Positions 1 to 7,029 of a stretch of 21,683 nt of DNA are shown one piece after another. Within the stretch, counting starts at the first letter, position 1, and every line of letters begins with the position of its first letter. Under the pieces are notes generated by a model. The model was given only the letters and a program-made list of their open reading frames with translations, had not been told where the DNA came from and did not search any database. The DNA is from an uncultured Oscillospiraceae bacterium (GTDB taxonomy: Bacteria; Bacillota; Clostridia; Oscillospirales; Acutalibacteraceae), in contig UQHH01000045.1 of NCBI GenBank assembly GCA_900540865.1, forward strand, positions 1-21,683. The letters are read 5' to 3'. Both the position numbers and the translations under genes were made by a program.

Positions 1-343
1 TATAGAATCAAAATGCGGGCAAGATGCTGTTGTAGATGTAACTGGCGGCCATTTGACAGATGGAACAAACATTGAAATCTTTGCTTGGAACGGCTCTAAT
101 GCTCAACAATTCACAATAAACATGCTATTATTAGGTGACGTAACCGGAGATAAAAACATCTCTCTTTCCGATGTTTTGGAAATGCAAAAGCACCTAGCTA
201 ACATTGTAAAATTATCTGATATTCAACAAAAATGCGGAGATATCGACGGAAATGGAAACATAACAGTCTCTGATGTTATTAACTTACAAAAATTTATTGC
301 ACAAATTAAAAGCGAATACCCCATCGGTCAAATTATTAAATAA
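1..343 (+). CDS. 3' end of a ricin-lectin/dockerin type I protein (partial)
   Basis: The reading frame is open from base 2 with no start in view, so the gene begins outside the window; only its last ~113 residues are visible. The first ~35 residues (DVTGGHLTDGTN, then AWNGSNAQQF) resemble the last repeat of a ricin-type beta-trefoil lectin, with QxF where QxW is usual. Then comes a complete type I dockerin with two calcium loops in F-hand spacing: DVTGDKNISLSD and DIDGNGNITVSD, each followed by a helix with Leu/Gln/Lys. Dockerins bind cohesins and attach secreted enzymes or lectins to a cellulosome scaffoldin or cell surface. The gene is AT-rich and on the opposite strand to the phage operon, so I take it as host DNA flanking the prophage. 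The enzymatic or binding part of the protein is not in the window. Confidence 0.85.
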   Translation, partial: IESKCGQDAVVDVTGGHLTDGTNIEIFAWNGSNAQQFTINMLLLGDVTGDKNISLSDVLEMQKHLANIVKLSDIQQKCGDIDGNGNITVSDVINLQKFIAQIKSEYPIGQIIK

Positions 344-426
344 CATATCTCCCTTTTAGATTGCGCTTTAATAAACAATAGTCTTGTAATTTTTAGTATT
401 GCGTCAATTTCTAAATTAAACATATA

Positions 427-451
427 AGCCCCGTAATTTCTTTACGGGGCT
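427..451. terminator. Intrinsic terminator, probably bidirectional, between dockerin and holin genes
   Basis: A perfect 10-bp stem (AGCCCCGTAA with TTACGGGGCT) closes a 5-base loop. It lies between two convergent genes, the dockerin gene ending at 343 and the holin gene ending at 466. T-rich sequence follows on both strands: CATTTTATGTTATTTTATTTT-like on plus, TATATGTTTAATTT-like on minus. It most likely ends the phage late operon. The 344-426 stretch shows no gene. Confidence 0.75.
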
Positions 452-465
452 CATTTTATGTTATT

Positions 466-714
466 TTATTTTGGTTCCTTATACCCCATCGCTCGTTCAC
501 TATCCTCTATCCCCTTCGTTGTCGGGTCGCTCACAATGCCGATAAACGCGAGTATTTGCAGCAGCATAACGACGATGTCCATCACCTGCTTCTGCTCAAA
601 CTGCGGGACGATACCCGCCATGTTGAGCACCGTGTAAACGAAGGTCAAAACAAGTGATATCAAGCCTACCCAAAACGGCCCGCTGCGTAATCTTACTTTC
701 CAGTTAATGTTCAT
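466..714 (-). CDS. Phage holin, phiLC3 family
   Basis: The 82-residue protein matches the phiLC3-type holin pattern. It starts MNINWKVRLRSGPFW, has two hydrophobic segments (about residues 13-36 and 43-62), and ends with the family-typical IVSDPTTKGIEDSERAMGY motif. Holins oligomerise in the cytoplasmic membrane and open holes that release the endolysin. It is the last gene of the lysis cassette and overlaps the preceding coiled-coil membrane gene by 11 bases, which suggests translational coupling. A terminator hairpin lies 15 bases after the stop. Length and topology are normal for the family. Confidence 0.9.
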   Translation of the reverse strand: MNINWKVRLRSGPFWVGLISLVLTFVYTVLNMAGIVPQFEQKQVMDIVVMLLQILAFIGIVSDPTTKGIEDSERAMGYKEPK

Positions 715-937
715 GCTCTGTCTTCCTTTCTAAATCTTCTATCCTGTGGTTGGCAACTCGAATTTCCTTTTCCGCTACAGCCATGCGCTCCACCACAGAA
801 TTATGCTTTTCCACCTTTTTTTCCAACTGCTGGATACGGTAGTTTGTCAAGCGACTGGACGCAATCACACCCAGCCCCGAACCTATCACCGTGCCAACGA
901 TTGACAACAACGCGATAACAATTTCGGTTGACACCAC
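704..937 (-). CDS. Small membrane-anchored coiled-coil lysis-module protein (XhlA-like)
   Basis: The 77-residue protein has one N-terminal transmembrane segment (about residues 5-27, with glycine-rich VGTVIGSGLGVIA). A charged amphipathic region follows that looks like a coiled coil (LEKKVEKHNSVVERM, then IRVANHRIEDLERK). Layout and position between amidase and holin fit the XhlA/hemolysin-like or antiholin-type proteins of Firmicutes prophage lysis cassettes, but the assignment rests on architecture, not a firm family match. The start is GTG; a second in-frame GTG is the next codon, and AAGG lies 8-10 bases upstream, overlapping the amidase stop region. It overlaps the holin start by 11 bases. 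Confidence 0.7.
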   Translation of the reverse strand: MVSTEIVIALLSIVGTVIGSGLGVIASSRLTNYRIQQLEKKVEKHNSVVERMAVAEKEIRVANHRIEDLERKTEHEH

Positions 938-946
938 GCCACCGCC

Positions 947-1606
947 TTACAGCTCCTTGATAAACGCGTCAAAGCCTTTTGCTTTTGCCGCTTTTACCTG
1001 TGCTTCCGCGTTCTTTTTTTCGGCATACGCGCCAATCTGGACGTAATACTTCGCTTTTGCTTCCGCGCTTGCGGGTGCTATGTATTTCACGCCGTAATAG
1101 CCGCATACACCCTTTGCGATTGCCTCACCGATTTTTCCGGTATTGGCGATAATGAAGGACGCGCCCTCCTTCGTATCGTGGAACTCGCACTCACAGTACA
1201 CTGCAATCGCCGTCGTCTGCCGAAGCTCCGCCAAGTCCGTGCGCGTCTGTATCGCATAATCCTTACCGGGCGTTAACGGGTCGAGCGCCGCCTTGATTGC
1301 CTTTGCTGCCTTTGCGTTCTCTCCGCTGTTGCTGTAAACCATTATCATAGTGCCGCCCGTGGTTTTGTTGTTAAAGGCATTCGTGTGGATAGGGATATGC
1401 AAATCCGCTTTCCATGCGTTGCTTTCGTTGATAGATACGGTCATGTTCTGGCCTTTCGACGCGCGTTTTACGGTAAAGCCACAACGTTTCAGGGCGGTTT
1501 CCGCCGCGGCCGCAATCTTGTTGCACTGCTCCATCTCGTTCGTGTTTCCGGTTGCATACTTGTTCCCGTTCTGGTTGCTAGGGGATAAATAGATTTTCTT
1601 TGCCAT
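947..1606 (-). CDS. N-acetylmuramoyl-L-alanine amidase endolysin (Amidase_3-like) with short SPOR tail
   Basis: About 219 residues. The start is set at MAKKIYL because AAAGGATGG lies 8 bases upstream; an in-frame ATG four codons earlier falls inside that ribosome site. The N-terminal ~170 residues look like an Amidase_3 domain: an early Glu in NTNEMEQCNKIA, the DLHIPIHTNAFNN motif with the metal-binding His, and the catalytic-type Glu in VYCECEFHDT. The usual first metal-site motif (GHGG) is replaced by LSPSNQNGN, with no His there. The C-terminal ~35 residues (YYVQIGAYAEKKNAEAQVKA, then GFDAFI) match the first half of a SPOR peptidoglycan-binding domain, so the domain is short. It cleaves the amide bond between muramic acid and the stem peptide to lyse the host, and sits with the holin gene in the lysis cassette. 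Confidence 0.85.
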   Translation of the reverse strand: MAKKIYLSPSNQNGNKYATGNTNEMEQCNKIAAAAETALKRCGFTVKRASKGQNMTVSINESNAWKADLHIPIHTNAFNNKTTGGTMIMVYSNSGENAKAAKAIKAALDPLTPGKDYAIQTRTDLAELRQTTAIAVYCECEFHDTKEGASFIIANTGKIGEAIAKGVCGYYGVKYIAPASAEAKAKYYVQIGAYAEKKNAEAQVKAAKAKGFDAFIKEL

Positions 1607-1648
1607 GTTTAAAACCATCCTTTCAAATTGTGCCGCTGTGTGCGGCGT

Positions 1649-1831
1649 TTATTTTGTTTCTTCTGCTGCGGGTTCTATAGGTTCTTCCGGCTGTGCAAGC
1701 AGTCCGGTCAACTCTATGTATTCCTCCTGCGTAATCCTTTCTACCATCATAAACAGGTCAAGCATAGAAAACATGCTTTCATATTCATATCTGCCCGCCG
1801 TAATCAATGTCTTGCAGTTCTTGTACGTCAT
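1649..1831 (-). CDS. Small conserved phage protein at tail/lysis junction (XkdX-like position)
   Basis: A 60-residue acidic protein beginning MTYKNCKTLITAGRYEYESM, with a likely helical middle (LDLFMMVERITQEEYIELTGLL) and an acidic, Pro/Glu-rich end. Short proteins of this form often sit just before the lysis genes in Clostridia and Bacillus prophages and are sometimes called XkdX-like. Its role is unknown to me. The ATG overlaps the TGA of the upstream baseplate gene as ATGA, and a strong GGGAGGGGG ribosome site lies upstream, so it is probably translated by coupling. It is most likely a minor tail or regulatory protein. Confidence 0.65.
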   Translation of the reverse strand: MTYKNCKTLITAGRYEYESMFSMLDLFMMVERITQEEYIELTGLLAQPEEPIEPAAEETK

Positions 1832-3294
1832 ATTGTGCCACCCCCTCCCGTGCTGATTTCAAGCTGTGCGATACGCGCCTCTAACCATGTCGTGTATTCC
1901 AGTAAGTCAAGATAAGCCGTATTAATATCCCTGCAATACGAAACATCGAGATACCCGTTGTTGCAGACGACGGCGCATTCTTTTGTAGGGATTGCAAGCT
2001 GTACCGGCTCAAGCTGTTCGGTTGTTGGTGTCTTGAGAGGCAAGATTGCGTACGCTTCGCCAAAGTAGGTTTTGATTTTCTGCGCGGCGGCCGCTGCTGT
2101 GTCCTCTGCTGTAATGCCTGCGTCGGTCTTATTTACGGTCAGGCTTATCTTCCCCTGCCAATCGGTCGCCTGTGTCGATACGGCTCCGTTGTGCGCCATG
2201 TAGTATGATTTCGATGGGACATAGTTATTCGCCGTTATCCACGTTACAGCCGCCGCCGAGGTAGAGTATCCATAAATCCATCCGGCAGACGCGAGAAGCA
2301 CCTTACCACAATTACGGGTAAGCTTACCGGTTACCGCGTTGTATGTGTCGTAATACTGGTTGTTGGGCGTACTGTAAAGCTGTAATCCTGCGGGCAGGTT
2401 TACATGGTTTTCTACGGTGCCGTCGTTGCTGGATGCGACAATGACGGCTGGCGAAAGCGGTTTAATAGTCCCGGTTGTTTCGTCTACCACGCTTTTCCCC
2501 CGTACAACGGCGGATTTTATTAACGTACCAGGTATGCCGTCTGTTATAAGGGCGATGTCTCCCTCTGTGTATCCAGTCAGGGATGGGGCAAACATTGAAC
2601 GTGTATCATCCGCTACCGTTCGTGCAACGACCGCTTTATTACCAAGCTTTTCAGCTGTAATGGCCTGCGGCGCGACCTTGTCAGTCAAAACGCTGTACTT
2701 TCCAAGCTTTACACCTGTAACGCTTCCGTCACTTAGCTCTCCTATTTCACCCTTCTCCCCGCGCGCGGGGCTGCCTGTATCTACAAACCCGGCCGTTTCT
2801 GCGTTGTAAATGTACCAGTCTCCGTTATCGCCGATATGCGGCAGGCACTCCGGAATTTTCTGCACTGCGGTATAAAAATCCTTTAAACTTTGCTCTATTA
2901 GCCCTGATGTTGCGTCTTCCGGCAAGCTTTGAGAGCCGTTTAAACTTTTTTCAATCGTTCCTTTAAAGCAGGAGGATTTTTTGACCTCAAGCGCTTCATC
3001 GTCTACGGGAACCGCAATGACCTGGACATACAGGCTCCCTTCATACGTGACTGCCGCGGGCAGCAAAACAGCGACCGGCCATTCCTGAAGTTCTGTCTTA
3101 TAGGACTTTCCATTTGCAGCTAAAAGGCTCACATAAAACCTTAGGCCGTCGTTTCCAGACCATGTTTCGGGAAACTTGAACTGCAGCTCGGTCGCCTGAT
3201 GCTCACCGGCATAGCCGAGCAGCTGCTGACTTGCTGTAAGCTTGTTCCCGTTTTCATCCGGTGAAACAAGCATTTCGATTATTCTTGCTCCCAT
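1828..3294 (-). CDS. Baseplate/tail-fibre protein with collagen-like segment
   Basis: The 488-residue protein starts with an about 110-residue domain (MGARIIEMLVSPDENGNKL) resembling the N-terminal baseplate-attachment part of BppU-type upper-baseplate or fibre proteins. A helical linker is followed by GDNGDWYIYNAETAGFVDTG and a short collagen-like GSPARGEKGEIGE stretch, both common in phage fibre shafts. Then come T/V/G-rich repeats (GVKLGKYSVL; ITAEKLGNKAV) typical of a trimeric shaft, and a C-terminal half with no family I recognise, probably receptor-binding. It ends in a coiled-coil-like YLDLLEYTTWLEARIAQLE with a GGGG tail. It is the last structural tail gene before lysis, fitting a host-recognition role. 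The exact receptor cannot be told. Confidence 0.7.
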   Translation of the reverse strand: MGARIIEMLVSPDENGNKLTASQQLLGYAGEHQATELQFKFPETWSGNDGLRFYVSLLAANGKSYKTELQEWPVAVLLPAAVTYEGSLYVQVIAVPVDDEALEVKKSSCFKGTIEKSLNGSQSLPEDATSGLIEQSLKDFYTAVQKIPECLPHIGDNGDWYIYNAETAGFVDTGSPARGEKGEIGELSDGSVTGVKLGKYSVLTDKVAPQAITAEKLGNKAVVARTVADDTRSMFAPSLTGYTEGDIALITDGIPGTLIKSAVVRGKSVVDETTGTIKPLSPAVIVASSNDGTVENHVNLPAGLQLYSTPNNQYYDTYNAVTGKLTRNCGKVLLASAGWIYGYSTSAAAVTWITANNYVPSKSYYMAHNGAVSTQATDWQGKISLTVNKTDAGITAEDTAAAAAQKIKTYFGEAYAILPLKTPTTEQLEPVQLAIPTKECAVVCNNGYLDVSYCRDINTAYLDLLEYTTWLEARIAQLEISTGGGGTI

Positions 3295-4128
3295 TTATGC
3301 ACCATCCTTCCATGCGCCGTTTACTTTGACGCAAACTTTTTTTGCTTTTTTCCACGCCCCGTTTACCTTGACATACGCCGTCCCCTGCTTCCACACACCG
3401 TTTACCTTCACACGCATTTTTCCTGTTTCAATCGGCGGCGATATCACATGCAGAGACAGCGTTTTTGTATACACCGACAGCCCGCGGGCGTTCACTGCCT
3501 GGACGCGGAAATAAAAAACACTTCCCGCCTTTCCTCCAAATGAGGAAGGCAGAAAGCTTTGTGATTTTGCCGTGCCGGTATAAAATGCCGTCCAAGTGCT
3601 GTTGTTGGTGCTGTACTGATAATTAAACTTACCGGCTCCGCTGTCGCCCCATGAGCCTCCGGACACGCCGACCTTTATTGCGGTGTCAAGGCTCACAGAT
3701 GAGGCCGACAGAACGAGTGTTGGCGACGTTGGGGCTGAACCAGCGGGGACATTGACGGTACGGTTCCCGCTTGACGCGGAACCGGACGTCTGTGTGCTCG
3801 CAAAAGTAATTTTCGCGGGCAGCGTAGCCGCGGACGTAACTCCAGTCACCGAATACCAGCCCGTGCTTGACGGCAGGTATTTCACGCGCGCCGAAGTCCA
3901 CGTGCTTGGCGAAGCGGGTTTCAGCTCTGCATTCGACGCAACCGTCTTACCGTTAAGCGTAATCGAGCAGACGAGGTTATAGCCAAAGTATTCTGTCGCA
4001 GCAAGCGGCGCTGTCGAGATTTTAAAGCGGTAATACACCGTCGTACCGGCCCTTTTAGTCTCGTATGTCACGGTATGTTTGATAACCGGCGTGGTGGACA
4101 TATTGTAGGTGCTTTGAATATCAGCCAT
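3295..4128 (-). CDS. Tail structural protein with FnIII-like domain and three C-terminal KVNGxW repeats
   Basis: The 277-residue protein appears to be all beta. Residues ~1-130 (MADIQSTYNMSTTPVIKHTV) look like a beta-sandwich. Residues ~140-230 (PTSPTLVLSASSVSLDTAIK, with WGDSGAGKFNYQYSTNNSTW and FRVQAVNARGLS) resemble an Ig/fibronectin-like fold. The last 40 residues are three near-tandem copies of VKVNGxWK. The gene lies between two baseplate/fibre genes. Its ribosome site GAGGGGTGAG overlaps the upstream TGA stop, so the two are coupled. It is likely a baseplate or tail-tip decoration protein that contacts cell-surface sugar; that role is inferred from fold and place only. Confidence 0.65.
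   Translation of the reverse strand: MADIQSTYNMSTTPVIKHTVTYETKRAGTTVYYRFKISTAPLAATEYFGYNLVCSITLNGKTVASNAELKPASPSTWTSARVKYLPSSTGWYSVTGVTSAATLPAKITFASTQTSGSASSGNRTVNVPAGSAPTSPTLVLSASSVSLDTAIKVGVSGGSWGDSGAGKFNYQYSTNNSTWTAFYTGTAKSQSFLPSSFGGKAGSVFYFRVQAVNARGLSVYTKTLSLHVISPPIETGKMRVKVNGVWKQGTAYVKVNGAWKKAKKVCVKVNGAWKDGA
3298..3417 (-). repeat. Three tandem KVNGxWK repeats within tail protein
   Basis: The C-terminal 40 residues of the tail protein read as three units sharing VKVNG(V/A)WK, spaced 13-14 residues apart (VKVNGVWKQG, VKVNGAWKKA, VKVNGAWKDG). The DNA copies also remain alike (GTTTAC on the plus strand before each). Such short aromatic/Asn-Gly hairpin repeats are often surface- or sugar-contact elements; here that is inference. 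Confidence 0.85.
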
Positions 4129-4132
4129 ACGC

Positions 4133-4948
4133 TCACCCCTCGTACATTATGTAGATGTCGCCGTTGCTGCCGAGTGACGTGGCGGGAGCCGATGTACCGC
4201 TGAATATCTGCTGGACTGACGGCAGGTTGGACAGGTTATTGTAATTGAGGTAATAAGAGCCCTGCTTGCCGTCGAGCAGGTCGGCGTCAAGCCCTGAACC
4301 TGCTCCGTCTTTATTCAGTATAATTTGCAGTAAACGCGATGCCCGCGGCTCATCCTCCATGTGGTCAATCAAATGCTCCGCCTCATCAGCTCCAAACTTT
4401 CCGAGAGCCGCTTGTGAATCCGCTTTAAATTTTTCTATCGTCGATGTAAATTCCGATATGAACTCACCCAAATTCAACGTGTAAAGCGCTTGGCAAAACT
4501 TAGTGCGGCGGTCTGCATATTCAACTACCTGGTTGCCTCCGGGGGCGATAAACAGGTATGCAAGCGGTATGTCATTGCTTAATAATGCCGTAGGTTCTGA
4601 ATTTGCTGAGCCCATTAGGTATCTAACGGAAATCTTTTTATCCTGGGTATCGCGCCGTAAAACAATTAAATCCTTCCGTGGGACGGCTTGAGACACCGGA
4701 ACGTTTACTGTGAGGCTGCTGTCATTGTGGTACCAGTACCCATCGATTACCGCGTAACCCGGGGCAACCACCATTGTCCCTGCCGCTCCTTTTGTAACCT
4801 TCAGCGCATTTTCTGCAGCTGAATTTGGTTTTTCATTCTTGATAATGCCCGTAGAAAAAAATGTGCGAAATACCTCCGCGAATTCATCCGCGCTGTACTC
4901 CCGCACATCCCCGGCTGTGCTGTCAAAAAACCTTGATTTCTCTGCCAT
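4133..4948 (-). CDS. Baseplate/tail-fibre protein with collar-like DADxLDG motif
   Basis: The 271-residue protein begins FFDSTAGDVREYSADEFAEV, an N-terminal form often seen in siphophage baseplate or appendage proteins of Clostridia. A beta-rich domain with GYAVIDGYWYHND and PRKDLIVLRRD follows. A helical region (FTSTIEKFKADSQAALGKFG) leads to the GLDADLLDGKQGSYYL motif, a collar-type element in many phage fibres that links shaft and tip. The protein ends GSNGDIYIMYEG. TAGGAGGATATTGT gives a strong ribosome site, and its TAG is the stop codon of the upstream Gp37-like gene. A baseplate appendage is the best call; a receptor-binding tip cannot be excluded. Confidence 0.7.
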   Translation of the reverse strand: MAEKSRFFDSTAGDVREYSADEFAEVFRTFFSTGIIKNEKPNSAAENALKVTKGAAGTMVVAPGYAVIDGYWYHNDSSLTVNVPVSQAVPRKDLIVLRRDTQDKKISVRYLMGSANSEPTALLSNDIPLAYLFIAPGGNQVVEYADRRTKFCQALYTLNLGEFISEFTSTIEKFKADSQAALGKFGADEAEHLIDHMEDEPRASRLLQIILNKDGAGSGLDADLLDGKQGSYYLNYNNLSNLPSVQQIFSGTSAPATSLGSNGDIYIMYEG

Positions 4949-4959
4949 ACAATATCCTC

Positions 4960-6138
4960 CTATCTTACTTTCGGCTGCAGTGCGCGGATTGCCCTTTCAA
5001 TATGCGGCTGCGCCGTACCAAATGTGATGTTTAAATGCATACCGCCCGGCTCGTACGATTCCTCTGCCTCCGACACCCGCATATCCTGTGCCAAACCAAT
5101 TTCAGGGGCATACACGGTTACGAGGTCGCCTAGGTCATAATGCTTGCGGTAAATAAAAGGGCCTGACAGCGAAACCTCCGCCGTCAAGCTCTCTGCCTGT
5201 TTATATTCCTGCAGCTTATGCTTGCCTTCTTCAGACAGCGATAAGGCTGTGTCGGTTTCAGCAATTTCCAGTGTGCCGCAATCAATAAAGGTTTCCCTTC
5301 TCCGATACCCAACAGGCATTGTTTCTTCATTTGTGACTGCAAGTACCGTCCGGTTAAAATCCTCACCAGCGCCACCAGCGTAAGCAATATTTTTGCTTGG
5401 CGCGGAATCAAGCGAGTACTGGAGGCTGCTCACCGATTCAAACTCTAGGGACATAATGACGCGGGAATTCGTTTTCTGCCCTTCCGTCCGGTCAATGCCT
5501 TCTATGACGTCAAACGTATAATAAGCCGAATCGTATGCTTCAAAACGCAGCACAATTTCAAATCCCATATCCGTATACTCACAGATGCTCTGCAGCACTT
5601 CATCGAGCGGGTCATAGCGGCTCATCCAGACTGTTTTCATCCCCCGCCCCTTATCTGTTTCCACGTCGAGGTACATGCCGCGTGGGTTAATTGCCCCGCC
5701 ACTCGTTGCATAAGGGATTTGTCCGCGGACAAACGTTTTCAGGATGGTTTCAGTGGGCACAGGCTTCACGACGCTTGCATCCGTTGCTTTTTTCGGCACA
5801 CAGAAATACCCACCGTTTGCCTCCCCTTCGTAGGGGATAACAATTCGCTGGCTTAGAAGGCCGTCAAGGTGCTGCCCTTGTATTACCGCCTCAATGCCGC
5901 TGCTTGTGATTGCTGTATCAACCTTCCGGATGATACCGGCACGATGGACATCCCCGTCAAGCATTATGAGGTTATCCACAGCGAATAAGGAAGGGTTGTA
6001 ATCCCGCGCAATGATATGTATTTCAAAGTCGCCTATACCTTGCCATGAGCGTTTGAAACGAAGGGAAGTATATAAGTCTATTTCCCCTAAAAACGTCTTG
6101 TTAGGAGCCATTATTTTAATCACCGGCCAATCCATCAT
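4960..6138 (-). CDS. Siphovirus ReqiPepy6 Gp37-like tail protein (Tal/baseplate hub)
   Basis: About 392 residues from the chosen start. The N-terminal part (IKIMAPNKTFLGEIDLYTSL, then RFKRSWQGIGDFEIHI) and the middle (GRGMKTVWMSRYDPLDEVLQ, ICEYTDMGFEI) match the Gp37-like tail family that follows Dit in many siphophages. It probably forms the tail-tip hub or the N-terminal part of the tail-associated lysin; no peptidoglycan hydrolase domain is visible. An ATG at 6165 also fits the frame, but the ATG at 6138 overlaps the upstream TAA by one base and follows GGGGG closely; a second ATG is the next codon at 6135. The stop is TAG, and that TAG lies inside the next gene's ribosome site, so TAG works as a stop in this phage. 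Confidence 0.8.
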   Translation of the reverse strand: MMDWPVIKIMAPNKTFLGEIDLYTSLRFKRSWQGIGDFEIHIIARDYNPSLFAVDNLIMLDGDVHRAGIIRKVDTAITSSGIEAVIQGQHLDGLLSQRIVIPYEGEANGGYFCVPKKATDASVVKPVPTETILKTFVRGQIPYATSGGAINPRGMYLDVETDKGRGMKTVWMSRYDPLDEVLQSICEYTDMGFEIVLRFEAYDSAYYTFDVIEGIDRTEGQKTNSRVIMSLEFESVSSLQYSLDSAPSKNIAYAGGAGEDFNRTVLAVTNEETMPVGYRRRETFIDCGTLEIAETDTALSLSEEGKHKLQEYKQAESLTAEVSLSGPFIYRKHYDLGDLVTVYAPEIGLAQDMRVSEAEESYEPGGMHLNITFGTAQPHIERAIRALQPKVR

Positions 6139-7016
6139 TACACCCCCGCATATAGGTTCGTCCACGTAATGCTTACGCGCGCGTGCTTGGAATCGTCGGC
6201 TGATTTATAGGTGATAACATTCCTGCCCGGCTGCAGCGACCAGAACTTCGAGCGCACGCCCACCAGGTGGAACGCGTCTGTAATCTCGCCATTGCGCCGG
6301 AGCTTGACGCTCTTTTCGCCCTTCTTTGTCCAGATGGCAAGGCTTTCGTTTATCCCTAGGGATAGATTTTCCACATATATGGTTTCTCCCGCTGTTTCAT
6401 TCGTAATCTGCGGCGAGGGAGCCTCACCCGCTATGGTAATACGCACAGGCGCCGGCACAGACCCCAGGTACATGATTTCTGCTGTGTTGTTCTGCATACC
6501 GAAGGTAACCGACGGATTAAAGCGCAGCGGGAATTTAAAGCCGATATTCTCCTGATACGCGATGCTGGTGCTCTCATCGTCAAGCGCCTCCCAATACGGC
6601 TCCGGCGCGATAAAGGTAATATCGCACTTGTTGTAGTTCTTGACCCGCTCTGTAAAATCCGCGGGCAATGCCGGGTATGCTTTGATTTTCACCGAAATAT
6701 AGTCGTTGCGGTAATGCAGCTCTCCCGGCTCCTGCCGCGGGGCCAGCTTTGCAATCAACGCAAACCTGTTCCGGTACATTTCCCGCCTGCTGTCCCCCTT
6801 TATGTACACAGCACATGTGATTTCCCGGCTTTCCGCGTGGATTCCCTGTACGGTTGTACCATCCACTCCCGCCGCCTCACTGGATATTAGCGTGTAGCCC
6901 AAGCCGCTGACGCCGGAAAGCGTAGACAGCACATATGGCTCCTGAAATTTCAGCTCTGCGCAGCCGGACAGGTCGGCAACCGTACCACCGGGCGGCACAT
7001 ACACAAGCTCCTGCAT
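6138..7016 (-). CDS. Distal tail protein (Dit, siphovirus tail family)
   Basis: The 292-residue protein has the usual order of a siphophage distal tail protein. The N-terminal domain (residues ~1-140) carries GLGYTLISSEAAGVDGTTVQ, EITCAVYIKGDSRREMYRNR and CDITFIAPEPYWEA. The C-terminal domain is galectin-like (IYVENLSLGINESLAIWTKK, then RSKFWSLQPGRNVITYKS). Dit forms a hexameric ring that joins the tail tube to the baseplate and anchors fibres. It sits directly between tape measure and Gp37-like gene, the expected place. The start is supported by GGGAGGTGA four bases before the ATG. Nothing looks broken. Confidence 0.9.
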   Translation of the reverse strand: MQELVYVPPGGTVADLSGCAELKFQEPYVLSTLSGVSGLGYTLISSEAAGVDGTTVQGIHAESREITCAVYIKGDSRREMYRNRFALIAKLAPRQEPGELHYRNDYISVKIKAYPALPADFTERVKNYNKCDITFIAPEPYWEALDDESTSIAYQENIGFKFPLRFNPSVTFGMQNNTAEIMYLGSVPAPVRITIAGEAPSPQITNETAGETIYVENLSLGINESLAIWTKKGEKSVKLRRNGEITDAFHLVGVRSKFWSLQPGRNVITYKSADDSKHARVSITWTNLYAGV

Positions 7017-7029
7017 TCTATCACCTCCC

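Noticed and set aside
53..343. TTG at 53 as the start of the dockerin gene
   Set aside because: The frame is open to the window edge and the residues before 53 continue the lectin-like motif, so the true start is outside.
344..426. Attachment site core
   Set aside because: No direct repeat partner is visible in the window, so no site can be called.
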